64,000 nucleotides of DNA from JACVRX01 sp963831385. GTDB lineage: Bacteria; Actinomycetota; Actinomycetes; Jiangellales; Jiangellaceae. This document shows positions 1 through 11,666 of the stretch, one piece after another. The notes under the pieces were generated by a model. That model was not told the DNA's origin and did not search any database. It was given only the letters and a program-made list of their open reading frames with translations. A program made the position numbers and the translations under genes. Numbering within the stretch: position 1 is the first letter of the stretch; every line of letters begins with the position of its first letter. The stretch covers positions 62,001 to 126,000 of the forward strand of contig CAWHPW010000013.1 in assembly GCA_963831385.1 (NCBI GenBank). Reading direction: 5' to 3'.

Positions 1-153
1 GGCAAACGGGAAATAGGCGTCGCCCGCACCGGCCGCACCAGCTGTGTAACGAGGCCCATGCGGAGCCGCTGTCGCCCCTGCCGGCAGGGCGAGTGCCCCC
101 GCCGCCACCAGGACAGCCATCAAAACACGGACCACTCTCACGCGCGAATTCAC
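1..153 (-). CDS. M1-family metallopeptidase, N-terminal fragment
   Basis: Only the first ~51 codons are present; the gene continues past the left edge. It starts at a GTG (complement of 151-153), preceded by a GGAGGGA ribosome site. The product opens with a Sec-type signal peptide: basic MNSRVRVVRVL, then an Ala/Leu/Val core ending near Ala-Thr-Ala-Ala. After it comes GAGDAYFPFA, which resembles the mature N terminus of secreted actinobacterial M1 aminopeptidases. The zinc site (HExxH) lies outside the window, so the family call rests on this start alone. The gene is divergent from the large gene at 421. The 267 bp between them hold no further gene that I can see. Confidence 0.55.
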   Translation of the reverse strand, partial: MNSRVRVVRVLMAVLVAAGALALPAGATAAPHGPRYTAGAAGAGDAYFPFA

Positions 154-420
154 CGGTCCGTCTCCCTCCGCTCCGTATGTTTGCACTCTAGACGTGTCAT
201 GGAAATTGTCCGATACCCACCCAGATCGGCGCCGCGGCGTCAGACTTCTCCCCGCGGTGAATCGCCATGGAGACGGCCGCGGCGACACGCGGACGAAGCG
301 GAAGGACTCAGGGCGACCCGGGCAAGCCCTTGATCATCGCTGGAGCCAAGAGGACGATGATCGCGGGGGCGAGGCGGCGCCATCCGCCCAAGGTCGCCCT
401 TGGGGGAGGCGGACGACGAC

Positions 421-3400
421 ATGCCAGCCCGGCCGCGAAAGACCGCCAAAGCCAGCACCAAGAAGGCCACCAGCGCTGCTGAGAAACGCGCGGGATCCAG
501 TACCGCAGCCAGCAAGAAGGCAGCAGTGAAGAGGGCGACGCCTCGTCGCCCACGGGCCAAGACGCCTCGAGTGATCGACTTCACGGTCGACCCGACGCAC
601 TTCGACCCCGGGGCGGGTGGTGGGGACACGGCATCAGGGACCTTCGGTGACCTCGTCCCGCCGCCGGGAGAGGAACCGACCCACCGGTTCCGACTGCTCC
701 GCCCGCTCGATCTGGTCGTCCTCGACGTGCTCGGGTACGGCCTCGAGCTCCGGAAGGACGCCGACGGCCATGCCCTCGTCCCCGTGGCCGAGGATGCCCG
801 GCTCGAGGTGCGTTATCCGTTCCAGCACGTCGGTGAGCAGGCGTTCTACCGCAGCCACCGCAGCCGTGCCGCAGCACGACCGATCCACCGCCACTGACGA
901 TCCGGAACCCGACGATGGTGCCGCAGACGGAAGGGCCATCAGGTCGAGCCGATCACCGAGCCACCCGTGCATGCCCGCGCCGCGTACGGCAGCAACTCGA
1001 TCTTCGACGTACCCGACGGGGAGCAGCATCGAGTTCAGCATCGAGGGAGTACTCGCCGCGATCTCCCGGCTGCCGCTGCGGGTCGTGCCCCTTGCCACTC
1101 CCCGGCCGCTGGGCCGGCGACCGCCCGTGCTCGGCGGCATCATCCTGCTGCCCGGAGGGTTCTCCCTGTCCCGCACGTCAGCGGGTCTGGTCCTGCAGCG
1201 GATCGGCCGCACGGCGCCTGGCACGGGGCGCGATCGCAAGAAGGTCGCCAGCCAAGCGCCGGTCGACAGCGTGATCACTGCAAGCAACGCGATGCGCACG
1301 GCCCGCCGGTTCATGACCACGGAGGGCACGCTCGACCTCGTCTCCGACGCCACAGGTCCAGGGATCTTCGCGTGCCCGGCGGGCTCGGCGACCTGCTCCC
1401 GCCGCCGATCATCCAGAAGCCGCCGCCGCGGCAGCGGCCACGGAAGCCGCGAAGCGACGAGACAGCGATCGAGGCGCCGTACCGGCTGATCATCTCGCCC
1501 AGCGTCCTCGGCGGGTTCGCCCACGCCACCGAGCCGCGAGTCGGCCCCGACCGACCCGGAGCGCGTGGAGCTGTGGCACAGCCGGCTCGGCGTCCGACGG
1601 GAGGACGAGGACGGCGTCGTCACCGTCGACGAGCGCGCGGATCCGCAGCGCATCGTCCGCGCCGTCTGGGCGCAGGGACAACGAGGGCGACGAGCCGACG
1701 GGTCCGTCGACGGTCCGTTCCGGATGTCCCTGGACGGGTTCGACCGGGTGATGCTCGTCCAGCAGAGCGCCGATCCGGCCGATCACCGTGCCGCTGCCGG
1801 TGAGCGCCGAGCGACTCGCGCTGTCCAGCCTCGGCGGCTGGCTCGACCTGACGGGCGCTGGGACATCGTCCCAGTACGCGAGGCCGGGAGTGGCAGCATC
1901 CTGGCCTGGGACCACATCGCGCCGATGGGACGCGACCAGTTCGTCCGCGTCGTCTACCCCGGGTACCTGTTCCCGTTCGGCCACCGTTGTGCGCTCGTGA
2001 AGATCACCGAGCGCAAGATCATCACCGACATCAGCGACGATCCCGCGCAGCCCCAGGCAAGGCTCTTCCAACGCAAGTTCCTGATCGTCTCCGAGCCGGT
2101 GCGCAGCTACACCGACGACCACACCCGGCCATTCACCCAGGTAGCAGTCAGGCCGCTCGCCACCCCCGACCTTGACGATCCGTTGTTGGGCGGCGGCGCG
2201 TCGCCGACCATTCCCGGCGGACCATCTGTTCTTTCCCACTGGTGGCCGGGGCCAGGTTCGAGTTCGTCCTCGACTGCTTCGATCACGACGGGCGCCGGGT
2301 ACTGCTGCAGGCGCCGCTGCTGTTCGTCGCGGCCCACCTCGGCTCCGAAGGCCGAGAAGAAGAAGATCATCGACGCGTACAAGACAGCCGACAAGATCAA
2401 CGCGGTCGGCCAGTCGATCGCGATGGCGCCGAGCACCCGGCCGGGTGACACCGCGTACGAGACCGTGGTCCTGCGCTTCACCGGGGAGCCGGGAGAGTCC
2501 CGGCGAGCTCTACCAGCGACCCGCATCTGGTCAACTCCGTCGTCGTCGTCCCGGCCATGCGGCATCTCGCCCCGACGGCACCGGAGGTCACCGTTTCGTA
2601 CGCGGAGCCGTACGTCACGAGCGGGTTCGGCGGGGCGAACGCCGGACCACAGGTGTTCCTCGAGCTCGCCACACCCGGCCGAGATCTCGTTCGGGAGCAC
2701 CGACAGCTCCGGCGGCTTCATCAAGCCCGACCTTCCGGTCGAGGGGCTGTCGCGAGCACTCGGCACCGTCGGCGACATCGACTCGCTGGTCACCCCGGCC
2801 GACCCCGCCTTGCCGTTCGACCCCACCGAGTTCCTCGCCGGTGTCTTCCCGAAGCTGTTCGGGCTGTTCGACCTCATCGACATCCTCGCCGCCGCCGGGC
2901 TGGACAAGGCACCGGCGTTCGTCACCGAGCAGCTCGACGCCATCGCCGCGCTGCTCTCCGACCTCGACGAGCTCCGGACCGCGGTCACGGACGGCGTCAC
3001 CCGGACGGCCGAGGACGCCGTCAGCGCGGCCACCGACACCCTGCGGGCACAGGCGGAGGCCGCCCGGGCGAGGCTCGACGCCGTCCGGAGCAGCCTGGAC
3101 GATCTCGTCGCCGACCTGGTCGCGGCCATCGACGCGCTGCTCGCTCTCGACACCCCGAGTGATCTTCCCGCGGTCACCGCCGCGGTCGGGGACCTGCTCG
3201 ACGACCTGCGCGACCTGGTCGACGAGATCCTCGCGATCGTCGCGGAGCTGCCGCTGCCGCCGTTGGTGAAGGCCCAGCTCGAACGGCTCGCCGGGGCCAC
3301 GGCGCCGCTGCTCGCGGCCAGCAAGATCGTCGAGACGATCGAGGCGATCGCGAACTTCGTCAACGGCTTCGACCCGTCCGCCGGCGCCGTCCGAGCCCGC

Positions 3401-4434
3401 TTCCAGTGGCAGCCGACGCTGACGAACTTCCCGGCGACGGCGACGAACCAGGACGACGCGCTGTTCTTCGTCGACCCACAGGGATTCACGCTCTCGATCG
3501 AGGCGCGGGCCAGCGGGACCGAAGGCGTCGGGGTCGACGTGCTCGCCGAGCTGCGCGACTTCGGGCTCAACCTGTTCCCCGGCGAGCCGCTGATCAGGCT
3601 CAACTTCGACCGCATGGCGTTCCGCGCCCCCAGCGGCCGCAAGCCCGAGGTCGACGTCGTCTTCGACGGCATCGAGTGGCTCGGCGATCCTCGGGTTCAT
3701 CTCGACGCTGCAGGAGCTGATCCCGTTCGACGGCTTCAGCGACCCACCGTTCGTCGAGGTGAGCGCCGCCGGTGTCACCGCCGGATTCGACCTGGCCCTG
3801 CCCAACGTCGGCGTCGGCGTCTTCAGCCTGGAGAACATCAGCCTCGGTGCCGACGTGAACGTGCCGTTCCTCGGCGACGCCGTCACCGCCGGCTTCGCCT
3901 TCTGCACCCGGGAGAAGCCGTTCCGGCTCACCGTCATGATGATCGGCGGCGGCGGCTTCGTCGGGATCCGGCTCTCGCCCAAGGGCCTGGTCGTCCTGGA
4001 GATGGCGCTCGAAGCCGGGGCGAGCCTGTCGATCAACCTCGGGGTCGCGTCCGGCTCGGTGTCGGTGATGATCGGCATCTACCTCCGGCTGGAGATCGAC
4101 GCCGGCTCGCTCACCGGCTACTTCCGCATCCGCGGCGAAGTCGACGTGCTCGGCCTGATCACCGCATCGATCACGCTCGAGCTTGCGCTGACCTACGAGT
4201 TCGAGACCGGCAAGATGGTCGGCCGCGCCTCGGTGACCGTCGAGGTGGAGGTGCTGTTCTTCTCCACCTCGGTCGAGATCAGCTGCGAGCGCCGGCTGGC
4301 CGGGTCAAACGGCGACCCGACGTTCGCCGAGGTGCTCGGGATCGCGCCCGGACGGGACGGTTCCCGACCCCGGCGCACCGGACGGCGGCGTCCCAGCCTG
4401 GTCCCAGTACGTCGCGGCGTTCGGGCCGGCCTGA
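421..4434 (+). pseudogene. Giant conserved protein of unknown function (A), frameshifted
   Basis: A ~1340-residue protein is recovered only by joining pieces in all three frames. Shifts fall near 850, 930, 1020, 1370, 1550, 1785, 1850, 2235, 2340, 2505, 2675, 3690 and 4350. ATG 421 follows a GGGGGAGG site. The first ~50 residues are a Lys/Ala/Arg-rich, histone-tail-like segment. The middle holds the blocks VELWHSRLGVRR and AWDHIAPMGRDQFVRVVYPG. Residues ~830-980 (about 2900-3370) are amphipathic helices rich in Ala, Leu and Asp. The C-terminal ~300 residues alternate hydrophobic and polar residues with many glycines, suggesting long beta-hairpins. No enzyme motif, signal peptide or membrane helix was seen. 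The TGA at 4432 is 12 bp from the next gene, so the two form an operon. Function unknown; sequencing error is more likely than decay. Confidence 0.6.
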
Positions 4435-4446
4435 GCGGAGGTCACG

Positions 4447-7400
4447 ATGGCAACGGAATCCTTCCTCGTCACGGCGTTGCCGCACTCGGCCGATCCCGCT
4501 GCGGAGTTCCATGTCTCGCTTGTTCGTCACCCACCGGCTGATGCCCGACCGCGCCTCCGGCGTCGTCAAGGACTTCCCGCACGTCGTCGACTGGACCGAG
4601 CGGCTCGCCGGCGCCGCGGTCGAGCTCGTGGGCCGTACCTCGGCTGGTGCCACCGTCAAGATCCCGGTCACGCCACTGCTCGACGTCCTCGAACCGAAGC
4701 TCTGGCCGCGAGTGTTCCCCGCCGATCTCGAGGTGCGGCCGTGGGAGACGCCGGAGCCGACCGATCTGCCGTGGCAGACCTTCCCCGCCCACCGGATGCA
4801 GCAGCACAGCCTGTTGACGCACGCGAGCGGGCTGTTCAGCTCGCCGGTCAGCCCGCCGACGCCGAGCGGCAATGTGCTCACCGAGCCGTCTGATCCCCGC
4901 TCTCGGCCTCAGTGACTTCACCCGCTTCCTCACCGTCGCGCGGAATCCTGGCCCCGGAGATCGACGGTCAGCCCCTCCGCGCCGCTCGACCGGATCACCA
5001 CCCGGCACCTGGACGAGGCAGAGCGGTGGCGGCCGGCCAGGCCAGGGCATCGGTTCCGAGCCCTCGGAGAGGCCACGGCGCTGCAGCTGCTCACCGCCGA
5101 CACCCATCGCACGCTGCTGTACTACCAGCGGCCGGAGCTGCAGCAGGACTACCTCGAACGGCCGAACGAGGACGCGATCGCCGAGCAGGTCGTGAAACCA
5201 GACCCGGACTTCCACGAGCGGGCGTCCATGCTCGGCGACCTCTCGCCGCTGCTGCGCCGGCTCGGGCTGGTGATCGACCTGCGCGTCGACGACGTCTCGC
5301 TGCTCGCGGGCGTCGTCGAGCTGCGAGCGACCCTGGACGTTCCGGACCTGGCGAACACCATCGTGCTGCAGCCCGCCACCGCCTGCGCCGTGCGCGGACA
5401 CGCCTTCTTCGCCACGTCCGCCACCGGCGACTACTCGTTCGGGCTGCTGCGGATCGGCGACGAGGACAGCTTCACCGTGCTCGACCTGGACCCGGACGCC
5501 ACCGGCCTCAAGCTGGAGCAGTACGTCCGCACCGTCCCGCGGTTGGTGGCCACGGAGTCGAACGGCGACCCGGTGTCCGCGGCGCCGGCCGGGTTGCGAG
5601 CCACCGGCTTCTCCATCGCCCGCCTCGACCGGGCCGAGCAGCTGCAGGAGCGGCTGACGGACACGACGGCCCGGGACGACGCGCTGGTGCAGGGCAAGGC
5701 GCCGCCGCTGCACATCGAGGACGTGGCCCGCGGGATCCGGCTGGAGGTGTGGGACGACGTCAGCAGGTCCTGGCACTCCCTGCACCGCCGCCGGATCGAC
5801 GTCGAGGTCGAGGGCGCCGGCGCCGTCCTCAAGGACGAGCCGGACACCGGGTTCCTGCAGGGCGCGTCGCTGACCCGGGCGGACGGCGTCGCTCCCGACG
5901 ACACCAACGCCCCCTACTACGCCCACGAAGTGGTGGCCGGCTGGGACGGCTGGTCGCTGTCCGCGCCGCGGCCGGGGCTGACCGTCGTCCACGTCGACGG
6001 CGAGGAGCAGCTGCTCGAGGAACCACCGGCCGATCCCGACCCGGTCAACCCGGTCGCGACGACGACGCGGGTCGAGCCGGCGACGCTGCCGTGGCTGCGG
6101 TACGGACGGCGCTACGCGATGCGGGCCTGGGCGGCCGACCTGGCCGGCAACAGCCCGCCGCACCTCGTCGTCGGCCCGCCCGACGGCGCGCTGGACGCTG
6201 CCGAGACCGTCGAGCTGCCCCGGCAGGTCGCCGAAGCGATCGACCGGCTCGCGGCCACGCGCGCCGCAGCCGTGCCGCTCGATGCCACCGCCCATCCGGG
6301 CCGCGGGCCGGCGGCCGAACTGGGCCGGGCTGCGCACGAGGCCGTCCGCGAGGGACTGCGGGCCAAGCGGCCGCCGATCGTCGCCGGACCACGCCCGGGC
6401 AAGGGCGCTCTCGGCCTGGACCTCGGTGACCTGCAGCCCACCGGTGTGGCAGACCTGGACCGGCTGATCGTCTCCAGAGTTCGGCAGCGGTTCCTGCGGG
6501 CGGCCGAGGCGGCGCCGTCGCGCCAGGCCCGTATCGAGGCGGTGTTCGCCGGCGCCCCCGACGAGGTGGAGCACCTGGTCGAACGCACCGACGCCCGTCC
6601 GCCGGTGGAGACCCTGAGCACGGCGCTGCAGACCGGCATCGCCTCGCACCCGGAGATCCTGCAGCCGCAGACGCCGCTGGGCGAGCTGCTGACGCTGCTC
6701 GCCGACACCATCACCACCCCGCGGCCGTTCCTGCGCTGGGACCCGATCCTCGAGCCGGCCGTCGTCCCGCGGCATCCGTACACCGAGGCGGAGTCACTGC
6801 TGACGTTGGTGATCCGCTCCGGCGTCGAGGGCCCGGTTCCCGTCGAGGACGGCGGGGACGGGCTGACCCTCACCCTCGTCGACCCGCCGACCTTTGCCGC
6901 CGCGACGCTGGCCGCCCGGCCGGAGCTCGGCCTGTTGTGGCGCGGTGTCAGCGAGCGTCATCTGGCGCCGCCGAAGGTCGGCCAGCTGACCGCCGAGCTG
7001 CACGGTCTGTTCGACGCCGCGTTCGGCGACGGCTCGCCGGACGAGATCCGCACGGCGCTCGCGACGGCGCTGCGCGAGTCCGGCAGCTTCCTGGACACCA
7101 CCGTCGCCGACCTGTCGACGCCGGGCGGCCGACTGCCGCAGCCGGGCGTGTCCCTGCACACCTCGCCGACCGCCGGGACGCCGGAGGTCAGCGACCCGGC
7201 GGATCTGCCGCGTGGTGAGCCGCTCATTCCCGGCCAGTACGTCGTGCACGACGTCGATCAGCTCGTCGTGCCGTACCTGCCGGACCCGCTCGCCTCCGGC
7301 CTGTCCTTCCTCTTCCCCGACGCCGGCAAGGGCCACACAGCTGGCCGGCCTGTTCGCCGTCGACGGCACCCGGTTGGCGTACGGCGGCTCGTGGCCGGAG

Positions 7401-9116
7401 CCGGTGCCCTGGCGGATGGTGCTCGCCGGCGGCGCCGAGCTCGGCGCCGAGGTGGCGGGCAACGTTGCGCGGTTCACCGTGCCGCCGGGAGAGGAGCTGC
7501 GGATGCGGCTCTCGTCGGCGCTGGACCGGCCCTCGCTCGACCTGCTCGGGCTGTGGCGCTCACTACCCGAGGTGCTCCGGCGGCTCGACCTGCTTGCCGA
7601 GGCGGCGGCCGACGGCTGGTTCTGGTGGCTGACGCCCGGCACGACGATCCGGCTGGTCCACGCGACGCCGAAGCCGGTCGAGGTCCCGCGGATCACGGTG
7701 CTGGTCCCGATCCGCACGGCCGGGGACACCGCCGTCGGGCTCTTCGGCGGGGTCGACCTGCATGGGCCGAGCACCGAACGGCTCGACGTCGAGGCGGCCT
7801 GGACCGAACAGGTCGACGACATCGCCAAGCCCGCTCCCGAGCAGCTCGACCTGGTGGCGGCGGTCTGCCAGACCCCGGTGCGGCCGGCCGAGGATCTCGT
7901 CGTCCTGGCCCCGGGCGACGCCGCTCTGCCGCTGCCCGACGGCACGACACTGCGCCTGCACGGCGCGGTGCACCAGATGGGCGACACCCGGCATCGCGTC
8001 GTCGACTACACGATGCGCGCGACGACCCGCTTCCGCGAGTACTTCGACCCGCGGCTGCTGCCGGCACCGGACGACGTCTCCGTGGTCGGCCCGGCCTTCC
8101 GGGTGGACGTGCCGAGCGCGGCACGACCGGCCAAGCCCGTCGTCCGGGACGTGCTTCCGCTGTTCCGGTGGGAGGAGTCCACCGAGCCCGCGCACCCGTT
8201 CGCGCTGCGCCGCAGCCGTAACCCGGGCCTGCGGATCTACCTGGACCGGCCCTGGTTCAGCTCCGGCGACGGCGAGCTGCTGGGCGTCATCCTGGCCTTC
8301 GGCAACGACGCGGTCGTCGCCGAAGAGGTCAGTCAATGGGCCGCGGATCCGGTGTTCCGGCAGGAGGGGCCGGCAGCTCGGGCTGTGCTCCCGCTGAGCG
8401 ACCTGCTCCATCTCACCGGTCTCGACGACCGCATCGAACCGGGCCGGCCGGTCGGTCCGCCGGTCGCCCGGACCTTGGTCGACCTGCCCGGGAACCCACC
8501 GGTGTGGGTGCTCGGCTACCAGCCGGAGTTCTCCCCGGAGCGCGGGCTGTGGTTCGTCGACGTCGCGCTCGACCCGGGAACGGCGTTCTGGCCGTTCGTG
8601 CGGCTCTCGGTCGCCCGGTACCAGCCCAGCTCGCTGCCCGGATTGCACCTGTCCCCGGTCGTGCGGTGCGACTTCACCCAGCTGCCGCCACAGCGCACCG
8701 CGACCCTCTCGCGCCCGGACGACCGGCACGCGCGGGTCGTCGTCACCGGACCGGTGGGCGTGCCGGGCGGCCTGACGCCGATCGGTCTGGATGCTCCGTC
8801 GTTCCTGGTGAAACTGGCGTCGTCGCGCACGATGCGCGCGCGGCTCGAGCGTCGCATCCCGGCGATCCGCACCGACCTGGGCTGGGAGGCCGTGGCCTCG
8901 ACAACCCTTCCGGTGCTCGGCATCGACGGCACCGAAGTGTCCTGGTCGGGCGAGCTCGATCTGCCGGTCGAGCTCGGCCCGGCCCGCCCGGGCGACAGCG
9001 GCGACTGGCGGGTGACGCTCGAGGAGTGGGAGCGGCTACCGGCCGACAAGGATGTCGAGACCGGCCTTCGCCGTTCCGAGGTCAGGGTGGTCTACGCCGA
9101 CCACCTGCCGCTCTGA
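4447..9116 (+). pseudogene. Giant conserved protein of unknown function (B), frameshifted
   Basis: A ~1555-residue protein, coupled to protein A. Its ATG lies 12 bp after A's stop, behind GAGCGGAGG. Four single-base shifts (about 4500, 4870, 4965 and 7325) separate long clean stretches; 5100-7320 and 7330-9116 read without a stop. At 4500 one extra T splits an otherwise continuous SLFVTHRLMPDRASG. The N-terminal half is beta-rich with a segment around DAPYYAHEVVAGWDGWSLS-like aromatic repeats. The C-terminal half carries FREYFDPRL, RPWFSSGDGELLGVIL, QWAADPVF and a final VRVVYADHLPL. Such aromatic, beta-strand-rich blocks suggest a surface or scaffold protein rather than an enzyme. No known catalytic motif, signal peptide or membrane segment was found. 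Its partner gene A is likely its functional partner; beyond that I do not recognise it. Confidence 0.6.
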
Positions 9117-9188
9117 TGTCTCAGGAGGGAGCGAGTCCGAGGTCGAGACCGGTGATTCTCAGCCACCGGCGGATCGGCGCAGAAGATG

Positions 9189-10568
9189 TCACGGCCCGGA
9201 CTGATCCGTAGCTGGTTCGATGTTCTGGTTCGCGCGGAACAGGTTGTCCGGATCGTAGGTCCTCTTCAGGGCGGCCAGCCGCGGGTAGTTCTGCCCATAG
9301 GCCGCTTTGACCCGGGCCGGGCCCTCGTCTCCCAGGTTGTTCACGTACACGGCCTCCTCGAGGTGAGGCCGCATCGCCTCGAACAGAGCTCTGGTCCACT
9401 CGACGTTGCGATCCGAGTCGGTCGCGTCTGACCACTGCGACAGGATGAGGAAGTCGTAATGCTCGGCTCGATGAGGGAATGCCGTGTCGGTTGGCGCGAC
9501 CCGGCTGGCGACACCATGCATCTGCTGAAAGCCAACGCCGCTGGCCGTGGACGGCATCTGCGGGAGGAACTCCATCAGGGTCGCGACGGCACTGTCGGTC
9601 AGGTCACGCAACCAGCCGGACTTCCAGTAGTGCAGTCGGCCCGCTGGGAAGCCGTCGTCGCGAGCGCTCTGCAAAGCTGGGTAGGGCATCGGCTGGATCC
9701 AGTCTTCGACCGGTGACTGGAAGGTCCGCAGCGGCCGCAGCACTCGTTCGCCGTCGTCGATCTGACCGCAGTAGCAGACCGCGATGAAGACCATGGGCTC
9801 GCCGGATGGGGCCAGCGCTAGCGACGCCGCCGTCGACAGCTCGTCCGGTGCTGCCTTGACGAAGTCGTCGTAGAACCGCAGGACCTGCGGCGCCTTGCTC
9901 AAGGGGTACGACAGGCCGCCGGCAAGCACAAGCTCGACGGGATGAAGCTGGTACTCGAACGAGGTGACGACGCCGAAGTTGCCTCCGCCGCCTCTGATGG
10001 CCCAATACAAGTTCTCGTTCTCCCGGGCACTCGCCTTCAACAGACGACCGTCTGCGGTCACGACGTCGGCCGAAATGAGGTTGTCGCAGGCGAGCCCGTA
10101 GCGGCCGTTGAGCCAGCCCAGCCCGCCCCCGAGCGTGAGCCCCGCGATCCCGGTTACGGAGATGGCTCCGAGGGTCGTCGCCAACCCGAGCTGTTGGGTC
10201 GCGCGGTCGAACTCGCCCAAAGTGAGCCCGGGTTCGGCCCGAGCCGTCATCGTCTCTGGATCGACCTGGATGGTCTTCATCCGGGACAGGTCGATCATCA
10301 CAGCACCGTCGTGCACCGCGTTGCCCGCGACGCTGTGACCGCCCCCGCGCATCGTGAGCGGGAGGTTGTATCGACGTGCGAATGCGACGGCGCGGGCGAC
10401 GTCGGACGCATCGACTGGCCGGATCACGACCAGTGGGCGACGGTCGACCATTCCGTTGAAGACTGTGCGGGCTCGGTCGTAGCCACGGTCACCGGGAAGG
10501 ACGACCTCGCCCTGCAAACCAGCTTGGGTCAGCTGGCGAACAGCGCTGTCGGAGTGCGTGAGAACCAT
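9189..10568 (-). CDS. FAD-binding oxidoreductase, berberine-bridge type
   Basis: A 459-residue secondary-metabolite-type flavin oxidase. The N-terminal PCMH/FAD_binding_4 domain (about residues 40-220) has the RGGGHSVAGN loop, whose His normally carries covalent FAD, and the GLTLGGGLGWLNGRYGLACDNL segment. The C-terminal berberine-bridge domain ends with YPRLAALKRTYDPDNLFRANQNI, the family signature. There is no signal peptide, so it is probably cytoplasmic. It is intact and transcribed divergently from a LysR regulator 59 bp away, the usual arrangement for a LysR-controlled oxidoreductase. The substrate cannot be read from sequence; sugars, polyketides and alkaloid-like compounds are all used in this family. 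Confidence 0.9.
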   Translation of the reverse strand: MVLTHSDSAVRQLTQAGLQGEVVLPGDRGYDRARTVFNGMVDRRPLVVIRPVDASDVARAVAFARRYNLPLTMRGGGHSVAGNAVHDGAVMIDLSRMKTIQVDPETMTARAEPGLTLGEFDRATQQLGLATTLGAISVTGIAGLTLGGGLGWLNGRYGLACDNLISADVVTADGRLLKASARENENLYWAIRGGGGNFGVVTSFEYQLHPVELVLAGGLSYPLSKAPQVLRFYDDFVKAAPDELSTAASLALAPSGEPMVFIAVCYCGQIDDGERVLRPLRTFQSPVEDWIQPMPYPALQSARDDGFPAGRLHYWKSGWLRDLTDSAVATLMEFLPQMPSTASGVGFQQMHGVASRVAPTDTAFPHRAEHYDFLILSQWSDATDSDRNVEWTRALFEAMRPHLEEAVYVNNLGDEGPARVKAAYGQNYPRLAALKRTYDPDNLFRANQNIEPATDQSGP

Positions 10569-10593
10569 GCCACCAGTGTGAAGACCTGGTTCT

Positions 10594-10613
10594 ATAAGCG
10601 CAAACGAAGTTAT
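10594..10613. promoter_or_regulatory. Divergent promoter/operator between FAD oxidase and LysR
   Basis: The 59-bp gap holds ATAA-N12-TTAT, an imperfect inverted repeat. Its left arm overlaps a leftward -10-like TATAGA (complement of 10591-10596) for the oxidase. Its right arm overlaps a rightward TATGAT (10611-10616) for the LysR gene. A LysR-type dimer bound here would touch both promoters. Assignment is by position and symmetry only. Confidence 0.4.
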
Positions 10614-10627
10614 GATTGGTGTTCATC

Positions 10628-11593
10628 ATGAGCACTACTAGTCTGGCGGGTCACGTGGCCTGGCCCGGTATGGAGTTGCGTCATCTGCTGGCCTTGGTGG
10701 CCGTAGCCGAGTCCGGCACCTTCAGCCGGGCTGCGGACCGGCTGGGTTACACCCAGTCCGCGGTCAGTCAGCAGATCGGCAGCCTCGAGCGGATCGTGGG
10801 CACACAGCTGTTCGAGCGCCCAGGCGGGCCGCGGCCGGTGCGCCTCACGACAGCGGGAGAGATGCTACTGACCCACGCCCGAGCCGTGTTGGCCCGCGTC
10901 AACTCCGCTGCGGCTGATCTGCGGGCGCTGGCCTCCGGCGAACAGGGAGAGTTGAGGGTGGGGACGCTGCCCAGCGTCGGCACCAAGGTCCTTCCCCGTC
11001 TCCTCGCAACGTTCCGCGAGGACTGGCCCGGGATCGAGATCGTGCTGCGTGAGTCGCGGGACTGTGCCGACCTGATCCGCGCCGTCGAGTCCGGGGACAT
11101 CGACGTCACCTTCATCGACATCGGACCGTTCGAGACGGGGCCGCTCGAGGTCCGCCGGCTGCTGGACGACCCAATGGTGTTCCTGGCACCCGCGGGCAGT
11201 TCCGAGGCGGACCGGCGAGTGGTCAGCATCGCCGATGTGGCACACCTGCCGATGATCGGTACCCGCAACCCCGGGTGCCGGCAGATCATCGACGACGCGT
11301 TTCGTCAGGCTCCGACCCCGCCGACCTACGTCTTCCGGTCCGATGACCACCCGACCATCCAAGGCCTGATCGGCTCGGGGTTGGCGTACTCGGTGCTGCC
11401 GTTGCTCACGGTCGACGAGAACGATTCGTCGGTGGTCGTCATCCCCATCCGGCCCGAGCCCGAGCCCCGCCGGCTGGGCATCGCGTGGCATCCGGAGCGT
11501 CGGCCGCCGATGGCCCTGATGCCGTTCGTCGCGGCCGCAGGTGACGTCTGTCGCGACCTCCGTGAGCGATGGGCAGCATCGCACGCCGCGTGA
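10628..11593 (+). CDS. LysR-family transcriptional regulator
   Basis: A 321-residue LTTR. The winged helix is at residues ~15-75 (MELRHLLALVAVAESGTFSR, then AADRLGYTQSAVSQQI), followed by the linker helix and a periplasmic-binding-protein-like effector domain (about 105-310) starting GELRVGTLPS. ATG 10628 is the first good start; ATG 10670 (MELRHLL) matches the usual family N terminus and is a real alternative. It lies divergent to the FAD oxidase, which it probably controls along with its own gene. The effector is unknown. Confidence 0.92.
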   Translation: MSTTSLAGHVAWPGMELRHLLALVAVAESGTFSRAADRLGYTQSAVSQQIGSLERIVGTQLFERPGGPRPVRLTTAGEMLLTHARAVLARVNSAAADLRALASGEQGELRVGTLPSVGTKVLPRLLATFREDWPGIEIVLRESRDCADLIRAVESGDIDVTFIDIGPFETGPLEVRRLLDDPMVFLAPAGSSEADRRVVSIADVAHLPMIGTRNPGCRQIIDDAFRQAPTPPTYVFRSDDHPTIQGLIGSGLAYSVLPLLTVDENDSSVVVIPIRPEPEPRRLGIAWHPERRPPMALMPFVAAAGDVCRDLRERWAASHAA

Positions 11594-11607
11594 GCACCGT
11601 GTGCTGG

Positions 11608-11634
11608 CGTCACATCCGCCGGAGCTGACTCGTC
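11608..11634 (+). promoter_or_regulatory. ECF41-type promoter of the CMD-family gene
   Basis: CGTCACA (11608-11614), 16 bp, then CGTC (11631-11634). This matches the known ECF41 promoter (TGTCACA, 16 bp, CGTC) except for one base in the -35 element. It sits 33 bp before the start of the carboxymuconolactone-decarboxylase-like gene, the standard ECF41 target. The same pattern with an exact match precedes the sigma gene itself. Confidence 0.7.
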
Positions 11635-11666
11635 GGATATCGACGACCAACTACTGGGGATGAGCC

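Noticed and set aside
2107..3672. Ser/Arg-rich minus-strand frame inside giant gene A
   Set aside because: Shadow of the amphipathic helical region; no ribosome site or domain.
421..4434. Programmed frameshifting as the cause of broken frames in gene A
   Set aside because: Some 13 shifts in both directions without slippery heptamers or pseudoknots cannot be programmed recoding.
4469..6775. Open frame of 768 codons on the minus strand
   Set aside because: Antisense to giant gene B, which has recognisable protein character on the plus strand; this one is an Arg-rich shadow.
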